Shown here piece by piece: positions 42,420 through 51,330 of a DNA stretch of 64,000 nucleotides; the first letter of the stretch is position 1, and each line of letters begins with the position of its first letter. A program made the position numbers and the translations under genes. The DNA is from Paenibacillus paeoniae (GTDB taxonomy: Bacteria; Bacillota; Bacilli; Paenibacillales; Paenibacillaceae), in contig NZ_QUBQ01000001.1 in the NCBI RefSeq assembly GCF_003388735.1, positions 2,631,622 to 2,695,621 of the forward strand, in the 5' to 3' direction. The notes beneath the pieces were generated by a model. It saw only the letters and a program-made list of their open reading frames with translations, was not told the origin of the DNA and did not search any database.

Positions 42420-43313
42420 TCATACCGACGAAACAGAGAATTCCACTCCACGATTTCTCATTGCCGATGGAGAAACCCCGTACTTCTTCTTCCAAACTTT
42501 CGAGAAATGCGAGACGTTTTCGAAGCCTGTGGCGTAACAGATTTCCGTTATGGATATTGCGGAATGGGTTAATAGTTCCTTTGCCTTCTCCAACCGACGG
42601 TTACGGATCCATTGAATTGCAGGCTCATTATAGATTTTCCGAAATTCCCTTTTGAAGGTCGATAAGCTTCTTCCGGACAAATAGGCCAGATCCTGGAGCG
42701 AAACGGGATTCAGCAGGTTCTCCTCTACCACCTCTACAATGCTTGTGGGACGCTGCTGTCTCAGCTGCAGAATTTGGTTCAATAATCCTTGGTCTGCATC
42801 TAGTAGATCAAATAGAAGTTCCAACATTTTCAATTTAATAAGCTCGTCTTTAATGCCTTCGGGCTCTTTAAAATAGGGCTTAAGTGAAGCAACATAGCTT
42901 AACAGGCGCTCACTCACCGAATGAACTGCCACTGTAGCAGACGACACAAAATCGGATGAAGAAAGACTGGAAATCTTCATAAACTCATGAAGCAGTTCAT
43001 CCTTCAAAAAGAACATCATGTAATCCAATATATGCTTCGAATCCTCTTCCCCATACTTTTCATAATCAACAACGATGCCTTTATGCAAAAGCACCATTTC
43101 GTTTTTTCTTACCTCATATTTCTGCTCACCGTATCTGACACGGTAGACTCCTTCTATAACAACTAGTAGAACGTGATCCTGCAGATACATCCTCCCAGTC
43201 TTGATATCCGAATAGCCGCATGCCCCCATGACTGACAATCCCTTCATCTCAAGCATGCCAACACTGGCTAGACCTTGAGGCATTTTTACGGCCTTTCTAA
43301 TCTCTGAGCCCAT
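42420..43313 (-). CDS. AraC-family regulator (cupin-type sensor)
   Basis: A 297-residue regulator. An N-terminal cupin-like part (DHVLLVVIEGVYRVRYGEQKYEVRKNEMVLLHKGIVVDYEKYGE) is followed by the AraC HTH pair in the last ~100 residues (NLLNPVSLQDLAYLSGRSLSTFKREFRKIYNEPAIQWIRNRRLEKAKELLTHSAISITEICYATGFENVSHFSKVWKKKYGVSP). ATG 43313 has AAGGAGTGAG upstream. It is divergent from the SnoaL-like gene at 43516, its most likely target. Confidence 0.88.
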   Translation of the reverse strand: MGSEIRKAVKMPQGLASVGMLEMKGLSVMGACGYSDIKTGRMYLQDHVLLVVIEGVYRVRYGEQKYEVRKNEMVLLHKGIVVDYEKYGEEDSKHILDYMMFFLKDELLHEFMKISSLSSSDFVSSATVAVHSVSERLLSYVASLKPYFKEPEGIKDELIKLKMLELLFDLLDADQGLLNQILQLRQQRPTSIVEVVEENLLNPVSLQDLAYLSGRSLSTFKREFRKIYNEPAIQWIRNRRLEKAKELLTHSAISITEICYATGFENVSHFSKVWKKKYGVSPSAMRNRGVEFSVSSV

Positions 43314-43515
43314 TGGTCTCACTCCTTATCCCTATAAAAGATAACATGAAGTCATCATGGCAATCCAATAGAGATATATGAACCAAATTGACAAATAAAA
43401 TGAGCTGCACAACAAAGCTTAGATAGTTGGGTTCGGTTATTATGAGTATAAATTTGATACAACGTATATGCCGAAGCAACAAGTTCAAACAAAATGTAGA
43501 AAAGGCGAGGATAAC

Positions 43516-43980
43516 ATGGAAAACGTCAAGAAACTAACCCTTGAAGAAATTGCGGATCGTTATGCGATACGTGATCTCATTGATGCATATGCATTTTGTG
43601 CAGATACGAGAGATGCTGAAGGTCAAATGGCATTATTTGCAGAAGATGCTCTCTTCCGAGTGTTTATGGATGAACGTCTGACAGAACCAACCCAAGTTGT
43701 TAATAGCAGAAATGAATTAGCGCCAATTTTTGAAAACTTAAATACGTATACCTCCACCATGCATGTTAATGGCCAAAGTAAAATAACCTTATCTGGCGAT
43801 ACCGCAATTGGAACAACCTATTGTTTTGCTCATCATTTAACGATCGATGGCGAGGACAAAAAGTTAATGGTAGCCGCTATAAGATATTACGACGAGTTCA
43901 TAAGAACGAATAATGAGTGGTTTTTCAAAAAAAGAGATCTTAAGGTTGCATGGGTTGAAACTAAACCACAACATAGCTAA
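43516..43980 (+). CDS. SnoaL-like (NTF2 fold) protein
   Basis: A 154-residue protein of the nuclear-transport-factor-2/SnoaL_4 family: EIADRYAIRDLIDAYAFCADTRDAEGQMALFAEDALFRVFMDE at the N-terminus, TMHVNGQSKITLSGDTAIGTTYCFAHHLTIDGEDKKLMVAAIRYYDEF in the sheet, and WFFKKRDLKVAWVE at the end. The fold forms a small cavity used by isomerases, hydratases or ligand binders. ATG 43516 follows GGCGAGGAT and is preferred to the longer frame from 43468. It is monocistronic, before the terminator at 44052. Confidence 0.8.
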   Translation: MENVKKLTLEEIADRYAIRDLIDAYAFCADTRDAEGQMALFAEDALFRVFMDERLTEPTQVVNSRNELAPIFENLNTYTSTMHVNGQSKITLSGDTAIGTTYCFAHHLTIDGEDKKLMVAAIRYYDEFIRTNNEWFFKKRDLKVAWVETKPQHS

Positions 43981-44051
43981 ACACGCCAGTTTCTCCATTT
44001 TGCCCTGAGGTTCAGTTAATTATCATAACTACCCCTGTATGAAGCAAAAGA

Positions 44052-44087
44052 GGATGGAAAGATTACGCAACGGTAATCTTCCATCCC
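44052..44087. terminator. Bidirectional terminator
   Basis: GGATGGAA-aGATTAC-gcaacg-GTAATC-TTCCATCC between the convergent SnoaL and TetR genes; a strong stem with one bulge. Confidence 0.75.
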
Positions 44088-44198
44088 CCTTATCTTGATC
44101 CGATATCGCAAATCATTATTCCAACCGATGTGCTGAGATTGAGCTGACTTCAATCTCGGCTTTACACCTTAGTCATTTAAACACATTGAGTTAAAGTT

Positions 44199-44774
44199 TC
44201 AATCCAACAATCGCAAGGTAGAGTCAACGATGCTATACAGCTTTTCCAGGTCATCCGTCGTCTTGACCGTAACGCGAAGTCCGCTCCAGGCATTATGAAG
44301 ATAATGTGCAAGTACCGCGCTGTCCATTTGGGAACTAATTTCTCCCGTAGATTGACCGCGTTTAACAAGCGCCTCCAGTAATTTTTCGTTCTTTTCAAAC
44401 TGGTTCCGAACCAACTGTCCAATATTCTCTTCATGAATGGCAATCTCGATGGCCGTATTAATAAGCAGGCAGCCCTTTGGTTCATCTTCCTCCCGAATAA
44501 TCGCCAGTTCAAACAATCTGCGAATGATTGGCTTGACGGGAGTACTTGAATCAGTCATATCAGGAACTCGCGTTTTCAACCTCTCCAGGTAGCGTTCCAA
44601 TGCTTTAAGAAACAAAGTCTGCTTGTTGCCATAAGTGTCGTATAGACTTCGGCGGTGTATACCCATCGACTCGATCAGATCTTGCATGGAAGTTTTCTCG
44701 TACCCCTGGCTCCAAAACAACATCATCGCTTTTGTCAATACGGTTTCGACGTCAAATTCTTTGCTTCTTGCCAT
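44199..44774 (-). CDS. TetR-family regulator
   Basis: A 191-residue repressor. The N-terminal HTH reads FDVETVLTKAMMLFWSQGYEKTSMQDLIESMGIHRRSLYDTYGNKQTLFLKALERYLE. The helical C-terminal part (CLLINTAIEIAIHEENIGQLVRNQFEKNEKLLEALVKRGQSTGEI) resembles the TetR_C group of AcuR/YxaF-like repressors. Its ATG overlaps the enoyl-CoA hydratase stop (TAATG), so both are made from one mRNA. The AGAA[CT]GATC-type dyads upstream of that mRNA are the likely autoregulatory operators. Confidence 0.9.
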   Translation of the reverse strand: MARSKEFDVETVLTKAMMLFWSQGYEKTSMQDLIESMGIHRRSLYDTYGNKQTLFLKALERYLERLKTRVPDMTDSSTPVKPIIRRLFELAIIREEDEPKGCLLINTAIEIAIHEENIGQLVRNQFEKNEKLLEALVKRGQSTGEISSQMDSAVLAHYLHNAWSGLRVTVKTTDDLEKLYSIVDSTLRLLD

Positions 44775-45592
44775 TAAGACGGACCTAAATTCCGACCCAA
44801 GTTGAGTTCAAAGTCGCCAGGTCGACCAAGTCCGCGTGCAAAGAGATCAGGCAGCTTGGCCAGCGTAGATGGTGAGGAAGCTCTAGCTACGAATACTTTG
44901 GAGGAAGCTAGCAGATCAGACAGTTGCGGCAATCCGGTATTATTCACCAGCGCCTTCGCCTCAGTCAGCGCCTCCTTGTCAAAAGAAGCAATCCGGAGGG
45001 CCAAATTGCGAACAAAGCCGTCCAGCTCTGCGTCAGGGAGTGCGCGGTTAATCCAGCCGTAACGCTCAGCTGTCTCGGCATCAAAATCATCGCTGCCCAA
45101 AATAATTTCGAGAGCACGGCCTCGGCCTACCAGCAACGGCAACCGTTCGTTTCCTCCGCCACCAGGGATAACGCCGGCCCCCACTTCAGGTTGCCCTAGC
45201 ACAGCCTTCTCCAGGCTTGCAAATCGCATATCGCAACTCAGTGCGAACTCGCTGCCAACCCCACGAGCCCGACCACGAATGAGTGCAATGCTGGCAACTG
45301 GCAACTTCTCAAGACGTGTCGTGAAATCAATCAATGCAGGCACAACGCTGTAACCAGGGTGTCTAAGTTTCTCAGCAGCTCGTGCCATGTCGTAATGGGC
45401 CATGAAATAATTTGGATCAGCGCTGTCGAAGACCACGACTTTAAGCTCGGGGTCAGACTCCATTTGATCCATTAGCAGCAGCAGTTCGTATACAGTATCA
45501 GGGTCAACCAAGTTCATCGGCGAATTGTTAAACATAACATGCCAATAACCCTTAGCCGGGTGTACTACTGAAAATTGTTTTAACTCGCTCAT
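44774..45592 (-). CDS. Enoyl-CoA hydratase/isomerase family protein
   Basis: A 272-residue crotonase-fold protein: VVVFDSADPNYFMAHYDM, then the oxyanion-hole stretch IALIRGRARGVGSEFALSCDMRFASLEKAVLGQPEVGAGVIPGGGGNERLPLLVGRGRALEIILGSDDFDAETAERYGWINRALPDAEL. The conserved glycines and the P-E pair are kept. The substrate is unclear; acyl-CoA hydration or a related crotonase reaction is likely. It is the first gene of a two-gene unit with the tetR gene behind it. Confidence 0.85.
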   Translation of the reverse strand: MSELKQFSVVHPAKGYWHVMFNNSPMNLVDPDTVYELLLLMDQMESDPELKVVVFDSADPNYFMAHYDMARAAEKLRHPGYSVVPALIDFTTRLEKLPVASIALIRGRARGVGSEFALSCDMRFASLEKAVLGQPEVGAGVIPGGGGNERLPLLVGRGRALEIILGSDDFDAETAERYGWINRALPDAELDGFVRNLALRIASFDKEALTEAKALVNNTGLPQLSDLLASSKVFVARASSPSTLAKLPDLFARGLGRPGDFELNLGRNLGPS

Positions 45593-45627
45593 ATTGAAAA
45601 CTCCTTTAATGTCATTTTATTTTATTT

Positions 45628-45695
45628 AGAACGATCATTCTCATATTCTCAAAAAAAGAGTGCCACGCCCTTGAATATATTGTACCGATCATTCT
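45628..45695. promoter_or_regulatory. Two TetR-type operators before the enoyl-CoA hydratase gene
   Basis: AGAACGATCATTCT (45628-45641, a near-palindrome centred on GATC) and TACCGATCATTCT (45683-45695). The shared CGATCATTCTCA core lies in the promoter region of the hydratase-tetR unit. Confidence 0.65.
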
Positions 45696-45760
45696 CAAAA
45701 GAGTCAATCTCCTTCCTTTAAGAATTTATGGGTAGACCATTCCGAATCTTTATATATGTT

Positions 45761-45808
45761 GACTAAACCGACTCGATGAGGACTTTTAGAGGTTACTTAG
45801 GAGGCTGT
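45761..45808. repeat. Dispersed repeat, copy A
   Basis: GACTAAACCGACTCGATGAG plus GACTTTTAG and the following GGAGG context match copy C at 62776-62824 over about 50 bp. The core ACTCGAYGAGGACTTT also forms one arm of the hairpin at 52980-53021. 45809-46043 has no gene I can support. Confidence 0.6.
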
Positions 45809-46043
45809 GTTCTCATATTCTTTATTATCCAAATAACGGAAACAAGCCAAAATAAAGTTTTAATATTCGAATTCGACTGCTCAAGAATTTCAAAAATAAG
45901 AGATTCCATGACGGTCACAAACAACCAAAACAAATACTTGGTCATTACTTATCCTAAAATTAAACTAGAATGTGTTGACCATTTTTTCATAAACATGGTA
46001 CCCTTTTATTATAGAATTACAATTTCCGGAAGGTGAGGACACT

Positions 46044-46598
46044 ATGAGAAAAGACATTGAGCAAGCTCTTGAAAAATTTAAAGTAAACACATTCGGTAAT
46101 AAGAAAATTATCGAGAAAGTCGAGGCATTATTAAGAGCTGACGAACAGGTATTGTATATCTCGCCGACAAATGTAGTGGTCACGGCTGTAAACACGAATA
46201 AGAAAAATAAGCTTCCTGGTGTATTTGTATTGACTGATAATCGCATACTATTTCATTACAAAATTGCATTCGATGAATCAACTGATACATCCGATCTTAG
46301 TAAAATTGACTCAATCAATTGCTTTGGTAATGGTTTAACCGGAGGACATGTAGAGGTACATACTCGAACTAAAACGTACGATATCCTCGTTTCGTATAAG
46401 AAAGCATTGATGAATGAAATAAAAAATACTTTTGAAGAAGCCATAAACAACTATACTCAAAATAAAGTATCTGGAAATAAAGAATCTGATACTGATATTT
46501 TGCAACAAATAGAAAAGCTGGCTGAACTTCGAAATAAAGATATACTAACGGAAGAAGAGTTTCAAGAAAAGAAGCAAGTCCTTATGGCCAGACTATAA
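46044..46598 (+). CDS. PH-like and SHOCT domain protein
   Basis: A 184-residue cytosolic protein. The first ~140 residues have the beta-strand pattern of bacterial PH domains (EQVLYISPTNVVVTAVNTNKKNKLPGVFVLTDNRILFHYK..., then TYDILVSYKKALMNEIKNTFEEA). The last ~30 residues are a SHOCT helix pair (LQQIEKLAELRNKDILTEEEFQEKKQVLMARL). Such proteins are thought to dock to membranes or partners. GGAAGGTGAGG lies before the ATG. It is monocistronic and upstream of an IS3 remnant. Function unknown. Confidence 0.8.
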   Translation: MRKDIEQALEKFKVNTFGNKKIIEKVEALLRADEQVLYISPTNVVVTAVNTNKKNKLPGVFVLTDNRILFHYKIAFDESTDTSDLSKIDSINCFGNGLTGGHVEVHTRTKTYDILVSYKKALMNEIKNTFEEAINNYTQNKVSGNKESDTDILQQIEKLAELRNKDILTEEEFQEKKQVLMARL

Positions 46599-46668
46599 TA
46601 AAGAAATTTGTTAACTGCTCATAAATAGAATAGACATTGGAAAAAACCTAGGTAATCTGATTTAATTC

Positions 46669-47358
46669 TGGGACTGATCCCATAACGTGAGACAAATCAA
46701 AACACCTTCAAAGAACATAGATCCATATCGTAAGATATGGGGATAAACTTGGAGGTGTTTTTGCGTTGGCAACTAGAGTGAGCTATCCCGTGGAAACGAA
46801 GATAAAGGCCATTGAAATGAGATTAGCAGTCGTGCCCGTAAAAGAGGTCATGTAGCGTCTCGGATATTACGTACTTGCCGTTTGGCGGGAAAATGTTGTA
46901 CCTTTCAAGTATTCTCGATTTGTTCAACGGATAGATTGTAGCGTGAAGTATATCGGACAAGCAGGACACGACTTTTGTACTCGACACTTCACCAATTGCA
47001 TGCTCTGTCAGGAACGATGCTCCACAGTGATCAGGGCAGTGTCTACACGTCACAAGCGTACCAAGAAGCTGTCAAAGGAAAAGGCATTACCATGAGCATG
47101 TCCCACAAGGGTATGCCCGCTGATAACGCCCCCATCGATTCGTTTCATTCCACACTAAAGTCTGAAACGTTCTACCTCGAAGGTTTAACCCCTACAAGGA
47201 CGGCAATCGTTGGACAGACCATTCCAGACTACTTCGCTTACTATAACTCAATACGGTTTCAAACGAAACTAAATAACCAGTCGCCTGTTGAATACAGACG
47301 ACTGGTCGCATAAATGGAAAGGTGTTTGATCCCTGTCTCACAAACGGGGGCAGTCCCA
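46669..47358 (+). mobile_element. Decayed IS3-family (IS150-like) insertion sequence
   Basis: Outer ends are inverted: TGGGACTG..CCC..GTGAGAC at the left, and its complement (GTCTCAC...GGGGGCAGTCCCA) at the right, closing at 47358. Inside, an OrfA start (ATRVSYPVETKIKAIEMRL..VPVKEVM then a stop, 46764-46855) is joined by an internal deletion to the C-terminal third of OrfB. The latter (46975-47313) has HSDQGSVYTSQAYQ, GMPADNAPIDSFHSTLKSETFYLEGL and YYNSIRFQTKLNNQSPVEYR, with the last Asp/Glu of the DDE triad region. A complete member would be about twice as long, so it is inactive. No target-site duplication was recognised. Confidence 0.85.
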
Positions 47359-47394
47359 TGCAGGACTGATGAGACAACCCCTTCTTTTTTATAA

Positions 47395-49200
47395 GCCTCA
47401 CATTTATTTGATTAAAATAAGACCTGATGCCCCTAACTCTTGATTTTACCGATTAAATAAAATCTCTTCTACTTTATTGTTTACTTGTTGCCAAGCACTT
47501 TCAGAAACGGACACAGCCTCTACTCTTGTCGTCATGACGTTAGGATCGAATTTGTTAGATCCTTTCCCTCCCATAAAGCCGAACTGCTTCATAGCTGCGA
47601 CTGAAGCCTTTGCCCATACCGGTATGTCCCTGTCATCTGCAAAATCAGTCGAGACATTCCCTTGCAGCGAAAGACCCAGCGCTCTTGCAACCATCACAGC
47701 CATCTCTGCACGCGTAATCTGTGCATCCGGACGGAATGTTCCGTCCTCATAACCTGTAATATAACCTGCCTGCAGTGCTTGCGCTATTGCGTCCTTCGCC
47801 CACGTACCGATCTTCGTAGCATCGGCAAAAGCAAGAACACTCGCTTCGCCAGTTGCTTCTTGCGACTTTAACGCCTTCATCAGCATGACCGTAAACTCCG
47901 CGCGAGTCACGGTATGATTCGGTTTAAACGTCCCATCCGGATAACCCGTGACAATGCCATTTCTCAATGCTTGGAAGATAGCTGACTCTGACCAGTGTCC
48001 TGCAATGTCGATCAATTTAATCGTCGGATAGGTAGGCACATTTGTCGATTGGCTTACTGCAAATACTGCAAACTTCGTAAAACGATTGACCGTAACCAAA
48101 ATATGGTTCCCGCTGATCTGACTGCCAGTTGTTTCAAGCCAGCTTTTCTTCGTTTCATCATAATAGAAGATTGCAGCCCTTTGATTGCTCTTCAAACTAG
48201 CAGGGTCAAAGGTAAATGTAATTGTGGCCGCCTTTTGGAGATCACCAGGGATATTTTTCAAAACTTCATAGATCGCGGTAACGAGAACTTCATTATTCGC
48301 GAGAAGCTTCACCGTGTCCGTTACTTTCTCAATTGTTATGATCAATTCTTTATCGGCAGCATCTGCTGGGACAGTTACGATAATCGCATTGTCCAAACTA
48401 ACTTCGCCCGTGTAGCCTGTCGGAATCGTTAATCTCCCATCCGTCGAACTCACTTTGGCATCAGTCGGTACTGTTACGCCTCCACCACCGCTAGGCGGTG
48501 CACTATTCACTGTAACGGTATATGTGACCTTCGACGTTCCATCCTCCGCAGTTACGATAACTTTAACGCCTGTTACCAGAGTTGTTGCTGCAGTTACTCC
48601 ATTTGATTCGTAAACTTCGAACGTTGCTTTCGCCGCTGGCGTGATTGCTGCCTTAAATACGGCTAAAGTTGTGCCATTCGGAATGTTTTTAATGGTTTCA
48701 TTTACTGTTCCACCTATACTAACAGTCCCTATTGTTGAAGTTAACGTTGCTGCACTGCTCAAGATTGTCTTCACACTCACTGTGACCGTCCAGTTCTGCG
48801 TGCTTCCGTCAGCTGCTTTCACTATATAGGTCACTGGATTCGTGAAATCATTTACGGTCGTACCGCTCACCTGATTGACCGAACCAACCGCTGCCGATGC
48901 TCCCGTCGATAGCGCGAACGTTGACACCAGTCCGTTCAGATTCGTGCCATGCGCCACTTCAATCGCAATCGTGTGTGTTGTCGCATTAATCGTCGCTGCT
49001 ACCGTTTGCTCTGCTAGGCTAAATGCTGTGATCGCTTTCGCACTTCTCGCTGCGACACTCACCGTAACCGTCCAGTTCTGCGTGCTTCCGTCAGCTGCTT
49101 TCACTATATAGGTCACTGGATTCGTGAAATCATTTACAGTCGTACCGCTCACCTGATTCACCGATCCAACCGCAGCCGATGCCCCTGGCGATAAAGCGAA
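47395..49200 (-). repeat. Segmental duplication of the 3' part of the giant SLH gene
   Basis: This stretch is closely similar to about 54455-56215, including the shared 3' untranslated ATTTATTTGATT..AATAAGACC and CCTAACTCTTGATTTTACCG segments. The similarity stops abruptly near 49200. The duplicated copies are direct repeats about 7 kb apart and could recombine. Confidence 0.8.
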
Positions 49201-49302
49201 ACACATGCTTTCTAGATAACCTAATAACTGCAATATTAGCAAGGAAATAAAAAATAGATCCCAAAACAGGTACGTATACATCGGAATTACCTGTTCAAGC
49301 AT
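47446..49302 (-). pseudogene. Truncated SLH surface protein (partial duplicate)
   Basis: A 618-codon frame that starts with an unrelated hydrophobic tail (MLEQVIPMYTYLFWDLFF, no proper signal peptide). From about residue 37 it carries two cadherin-like beta-sandwich units of 94 residues, a third related unit, a ZU5-like linker (PTGYTGEVSLDNAIIVTVP...KFAVFAVSQ) and SLH repeats. Compared with the giant gene, two bases are missing near 47506, so the last SLH repeat shifts frame and ends in SESAWQQVNNKVEEILFNR. Both ends are damaged; expression as a surface protein is doubtful. Confidence 0.7.
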
Positions 49303-49408
49303 TGCTCGTACATTTCAGCTAGATGACAAGCATCGGCAAAATCGGTTTTTTCCTTTCGCAATTACTTTCCTCTTGCTCGCTTCGACAGTAACGAATTGAT
49401 TATTTTAG

Positions 49409-49480
49409 TGGACCTTAGCGGGACCGAACCTTGACCGTACCGTTGCCAGCGAAGCGCTCTCCCAGTTGAGCTAAGGCCCC
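49409..49480 (-). other. tRNA-like sequence, Ala(GGC)-type remnant
   Basis: On the reverse strand: GGGGCCT acceptor arm, TAGCTCAACTGGGAGAGC D arm, anticodon loop CTGGCAA (anticodon GGC), a GGTTCGGTCCC T-loop, and AAGGTCC closing the acceptor. The anticodon stem (CTTCG versus CGGTA) and the T stem carry several mismatches and no CCA is encoded. It is probably a pseudo-tRNA; tRNAscan scoring would decide. Confidence 0.55.
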
Positions 49481-49564
49481 GTACTAATTCTAACTTCAGG
49501 TATCCATTTTTTCTTGGAGTGTAACCAACCCGCTCTTTCATGGTTAGTTATACAGCCCCAACGA

Positions 49565-50329
49565 TTATCTCAAGTCCTCTTTGATCTTATATCTGACAGC
49601 AATAAATGAAAATAGAAGGATGAAGACAATCGCGACGCCAGCTACGTGAATAAGATCATTTATATGATGGAAATCTCTTGGGCTGACGATCGTATTGACT
49701 AATAAGAACGAAGACAAATTAACTTGACCAACTAGGGACTCCAAAGCACTTATAACCATTCCCAAAACATTCAATGATAAAACAAATCCAACGACAATGC
49801 TGGCTATCAAGCTTTTACTAATGATGGAGATGCATAAAATTACAATTGAAAATGCCCAATGAAGTAAAAATTGTCCGATCAATAACTTCGCTAAATAACC
49901 CCCATCTCCAAGAGCTGCATGGTCAAAGAAAATCGATCTTCCGATCATATCAGCAATGAACATGACGATGAACATAAATAGCGTGAATAGACCTGTAATC
50001 AAAATTTTTGATAGTACGGAGTACATTCGCGCATTCTTCATAGCTATATAATTTTTATAGAAACCAGAACTATATTCGCTCATATAAAAGTAAACGCTGA
50101 ATACCGCAATATAAACCAGCATCCACGATGGGGTTTGAGCCATTATGACTTGGATGAATTGACTTTCATTCATCGTGCTGATCAGCATCCCCCCATTTTC
50201 TCCGGGCTGCTCGTATGTTTTTAACATATAAATGCCGAATATTTGAAAAGCAAAAAAGATCAGCAGTAATATATAAATCATTTTATTTGTTTTAAAGCGG
50301 TGAAAGTCCATTTTGAATATATTAATCAT
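49565..50329 (-). CDS. ABC-2 type permease (bacitracin/lantibiotic-resistance type)
   Basis: A 254-residue membrane protein with six hydrophobic segments. The N-terminus MINIFKMDFHRFKTNKMIYILLLIFFAFQIFGIYML and the EYSSGFYKNYIAM stretch between segments are typical of BcrB/SpaE-like immunity permeases. ATG 50329 has AAGGTGAT upstream and overlaps the ATPase stop. With the ATPase it forms a peptide-detoxifying exporter. Genes for a two-component system lie just upstream, as in lantibiotic self-protection or sensing modules. Confidence 0.8.
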   Translation of the reverse strand: MINIFKMDFHRFKTNKMIYILLLIFFAFQIFGIYMLKTYEQPGENGGMLISTMNESQFIQVIMAQTPSWMLVYIAVFSVYFYMSEYSSGFYKNYIAMKNARMYSVLSKILITGLFTLFMFIVMFIADMIGRSIFFDHAALGDGGYLAKLLIGQFLLHWAFSIVILCISIISKSLIASIVVGFVLSLNVLGMVISALESLVGQVNLSSFLLVNTIVSPRDFHHINDLIHVAGVAIVFILLFSFIAVRYKIKEDLR

Positions 50330-51251
50330 GGCTATCACCTTCGCTTCCTGTCCGTGCCAAAAAATAATATTGTTCTAAGCTTTGCTTATGCTTGGTAATG
50401 GAGTGAACGGTTACTCCGTTTTCCACTAAGCTCTTAATGATATGTTGGTTTTCAATATGGGAATCATATATATAGACAACATGCTCACTGATGACTTTGT
50501 AATGATTAATATTCAAATGTTGTTCTAGGATGGGAACAGCCGAGCTTGCTTTTTCCACTTCTATCTCAATACGGTCTTCGCATTGAAGCAGCAATTGCTC
50601 CCTGGAATGGTGTTCAATCACCTCTCCTTGATGAAGGATGGCATATTGGGTCGCTACTTTCGACAACTCTTCTAAAATGTGGCTTGAAATAATAATGGTC
50701 ATCCCTGCTTTATTCAATTCCAAAATCATTCGTCTGATCTCGGAGATTCCTTGCGGGTCCAACCCGTTAATCGGTTCATCCAATATTAAAACATCCGGGC
50801 TTCCAATTAATGCAGCAGCAATCCCTAGCCTTTGCTTCATGCCCATTGAATAATTTTTCACCTTGGACTTGTTTGATGCATCCAATCCGACAAGCTTCAG
50901 CAGCTTGTTAATATGTTCTTCCCTACTAGTCAGTCCGTAGGAGATAGCTATTAAATCCAGGTTTTCATACGCATTATAATGAGGAAATAACCCTGCATGT
51001 TCAATGAGTATGCCTATTCGTTCAAAATAAGGATGACTATCCTTCACTGTACGATTAAATAATTTTATTTCCCCTGATGTCGGGTACATCAAACCTCCAA
51101 TCATCTTTAGCAAGGTAGATTTCCCCGCTCCATTCTGGCCAATCAAGCCAAAAATTTCACCCCTGCATATTTTGAAATTCGCCTTATGCACGGCTGTTTT
51201 TGATTTGAATTGTTTGGTTAATTGACTGACTTCAATAATGGCTTCAGACAT
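50322..51251 (-). CDS. ABC transporter ATP-binding protein (BcrA-like)
   Basis: A 309-residue ATPase: LTKQFKSKTAVHKANFKICRGEIFGLIGQNGAGKSTLLKMIGGL (Walker A GQNGAGKST), signature YSMGMKQRLGIAAAL, Walker B VLILDEPINGLDPQG, and SSHILEELSK with the H-loop. A ~90-residue C-terminal extension is typical of BcrA/NisF-type ATPases. ATG 51251 has GGGGGTG upstream. It works with the permease whose start it overlaps and probably confers resistance to a membrane-active peptide. Confidence 0.88.
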   Translation of the reverse strand: MSEAIIEVSQLTKQFKSKTAVHKANFKICRGEIFGLIGQNGAGKSTLLKMIGGLMYPTSGEIKLFNRTVKDSHPYFERIGILIEHAGLFPHYNAYENLDLIAISYGLTSREEHINKLLKLVGLDASNKSKVKNYSMGMKQRLGIAAALIGSPDVLILDEPINGLDPQGISEIRRMILELNKAGMTIIISSHILEELSKVATQYAILHQGEVIEHHSREQLLLQCEDRIEIEVEKASSAVPILEQHLNINHYKVISEHVVYIYDSHIENQHIIKSLVENGVTVHSITKHKQSLEQYYFLARTGSEGDSHD

Positions 51252-51330
51252 ATTCACACCCCCTTGCAATAAAATAACAAAAAGAAGCTAACATATCGTC
51301 AATAAATGATTAAGAATGTTCAAAGAGAAA

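Noticed and set aside
45766..46036. 86-codon forward frame before the PH-SHOCT gene
   Set aside because: It begins inside the dispersed repeat, has no ribosome binding site and runs into the next gene's leader.
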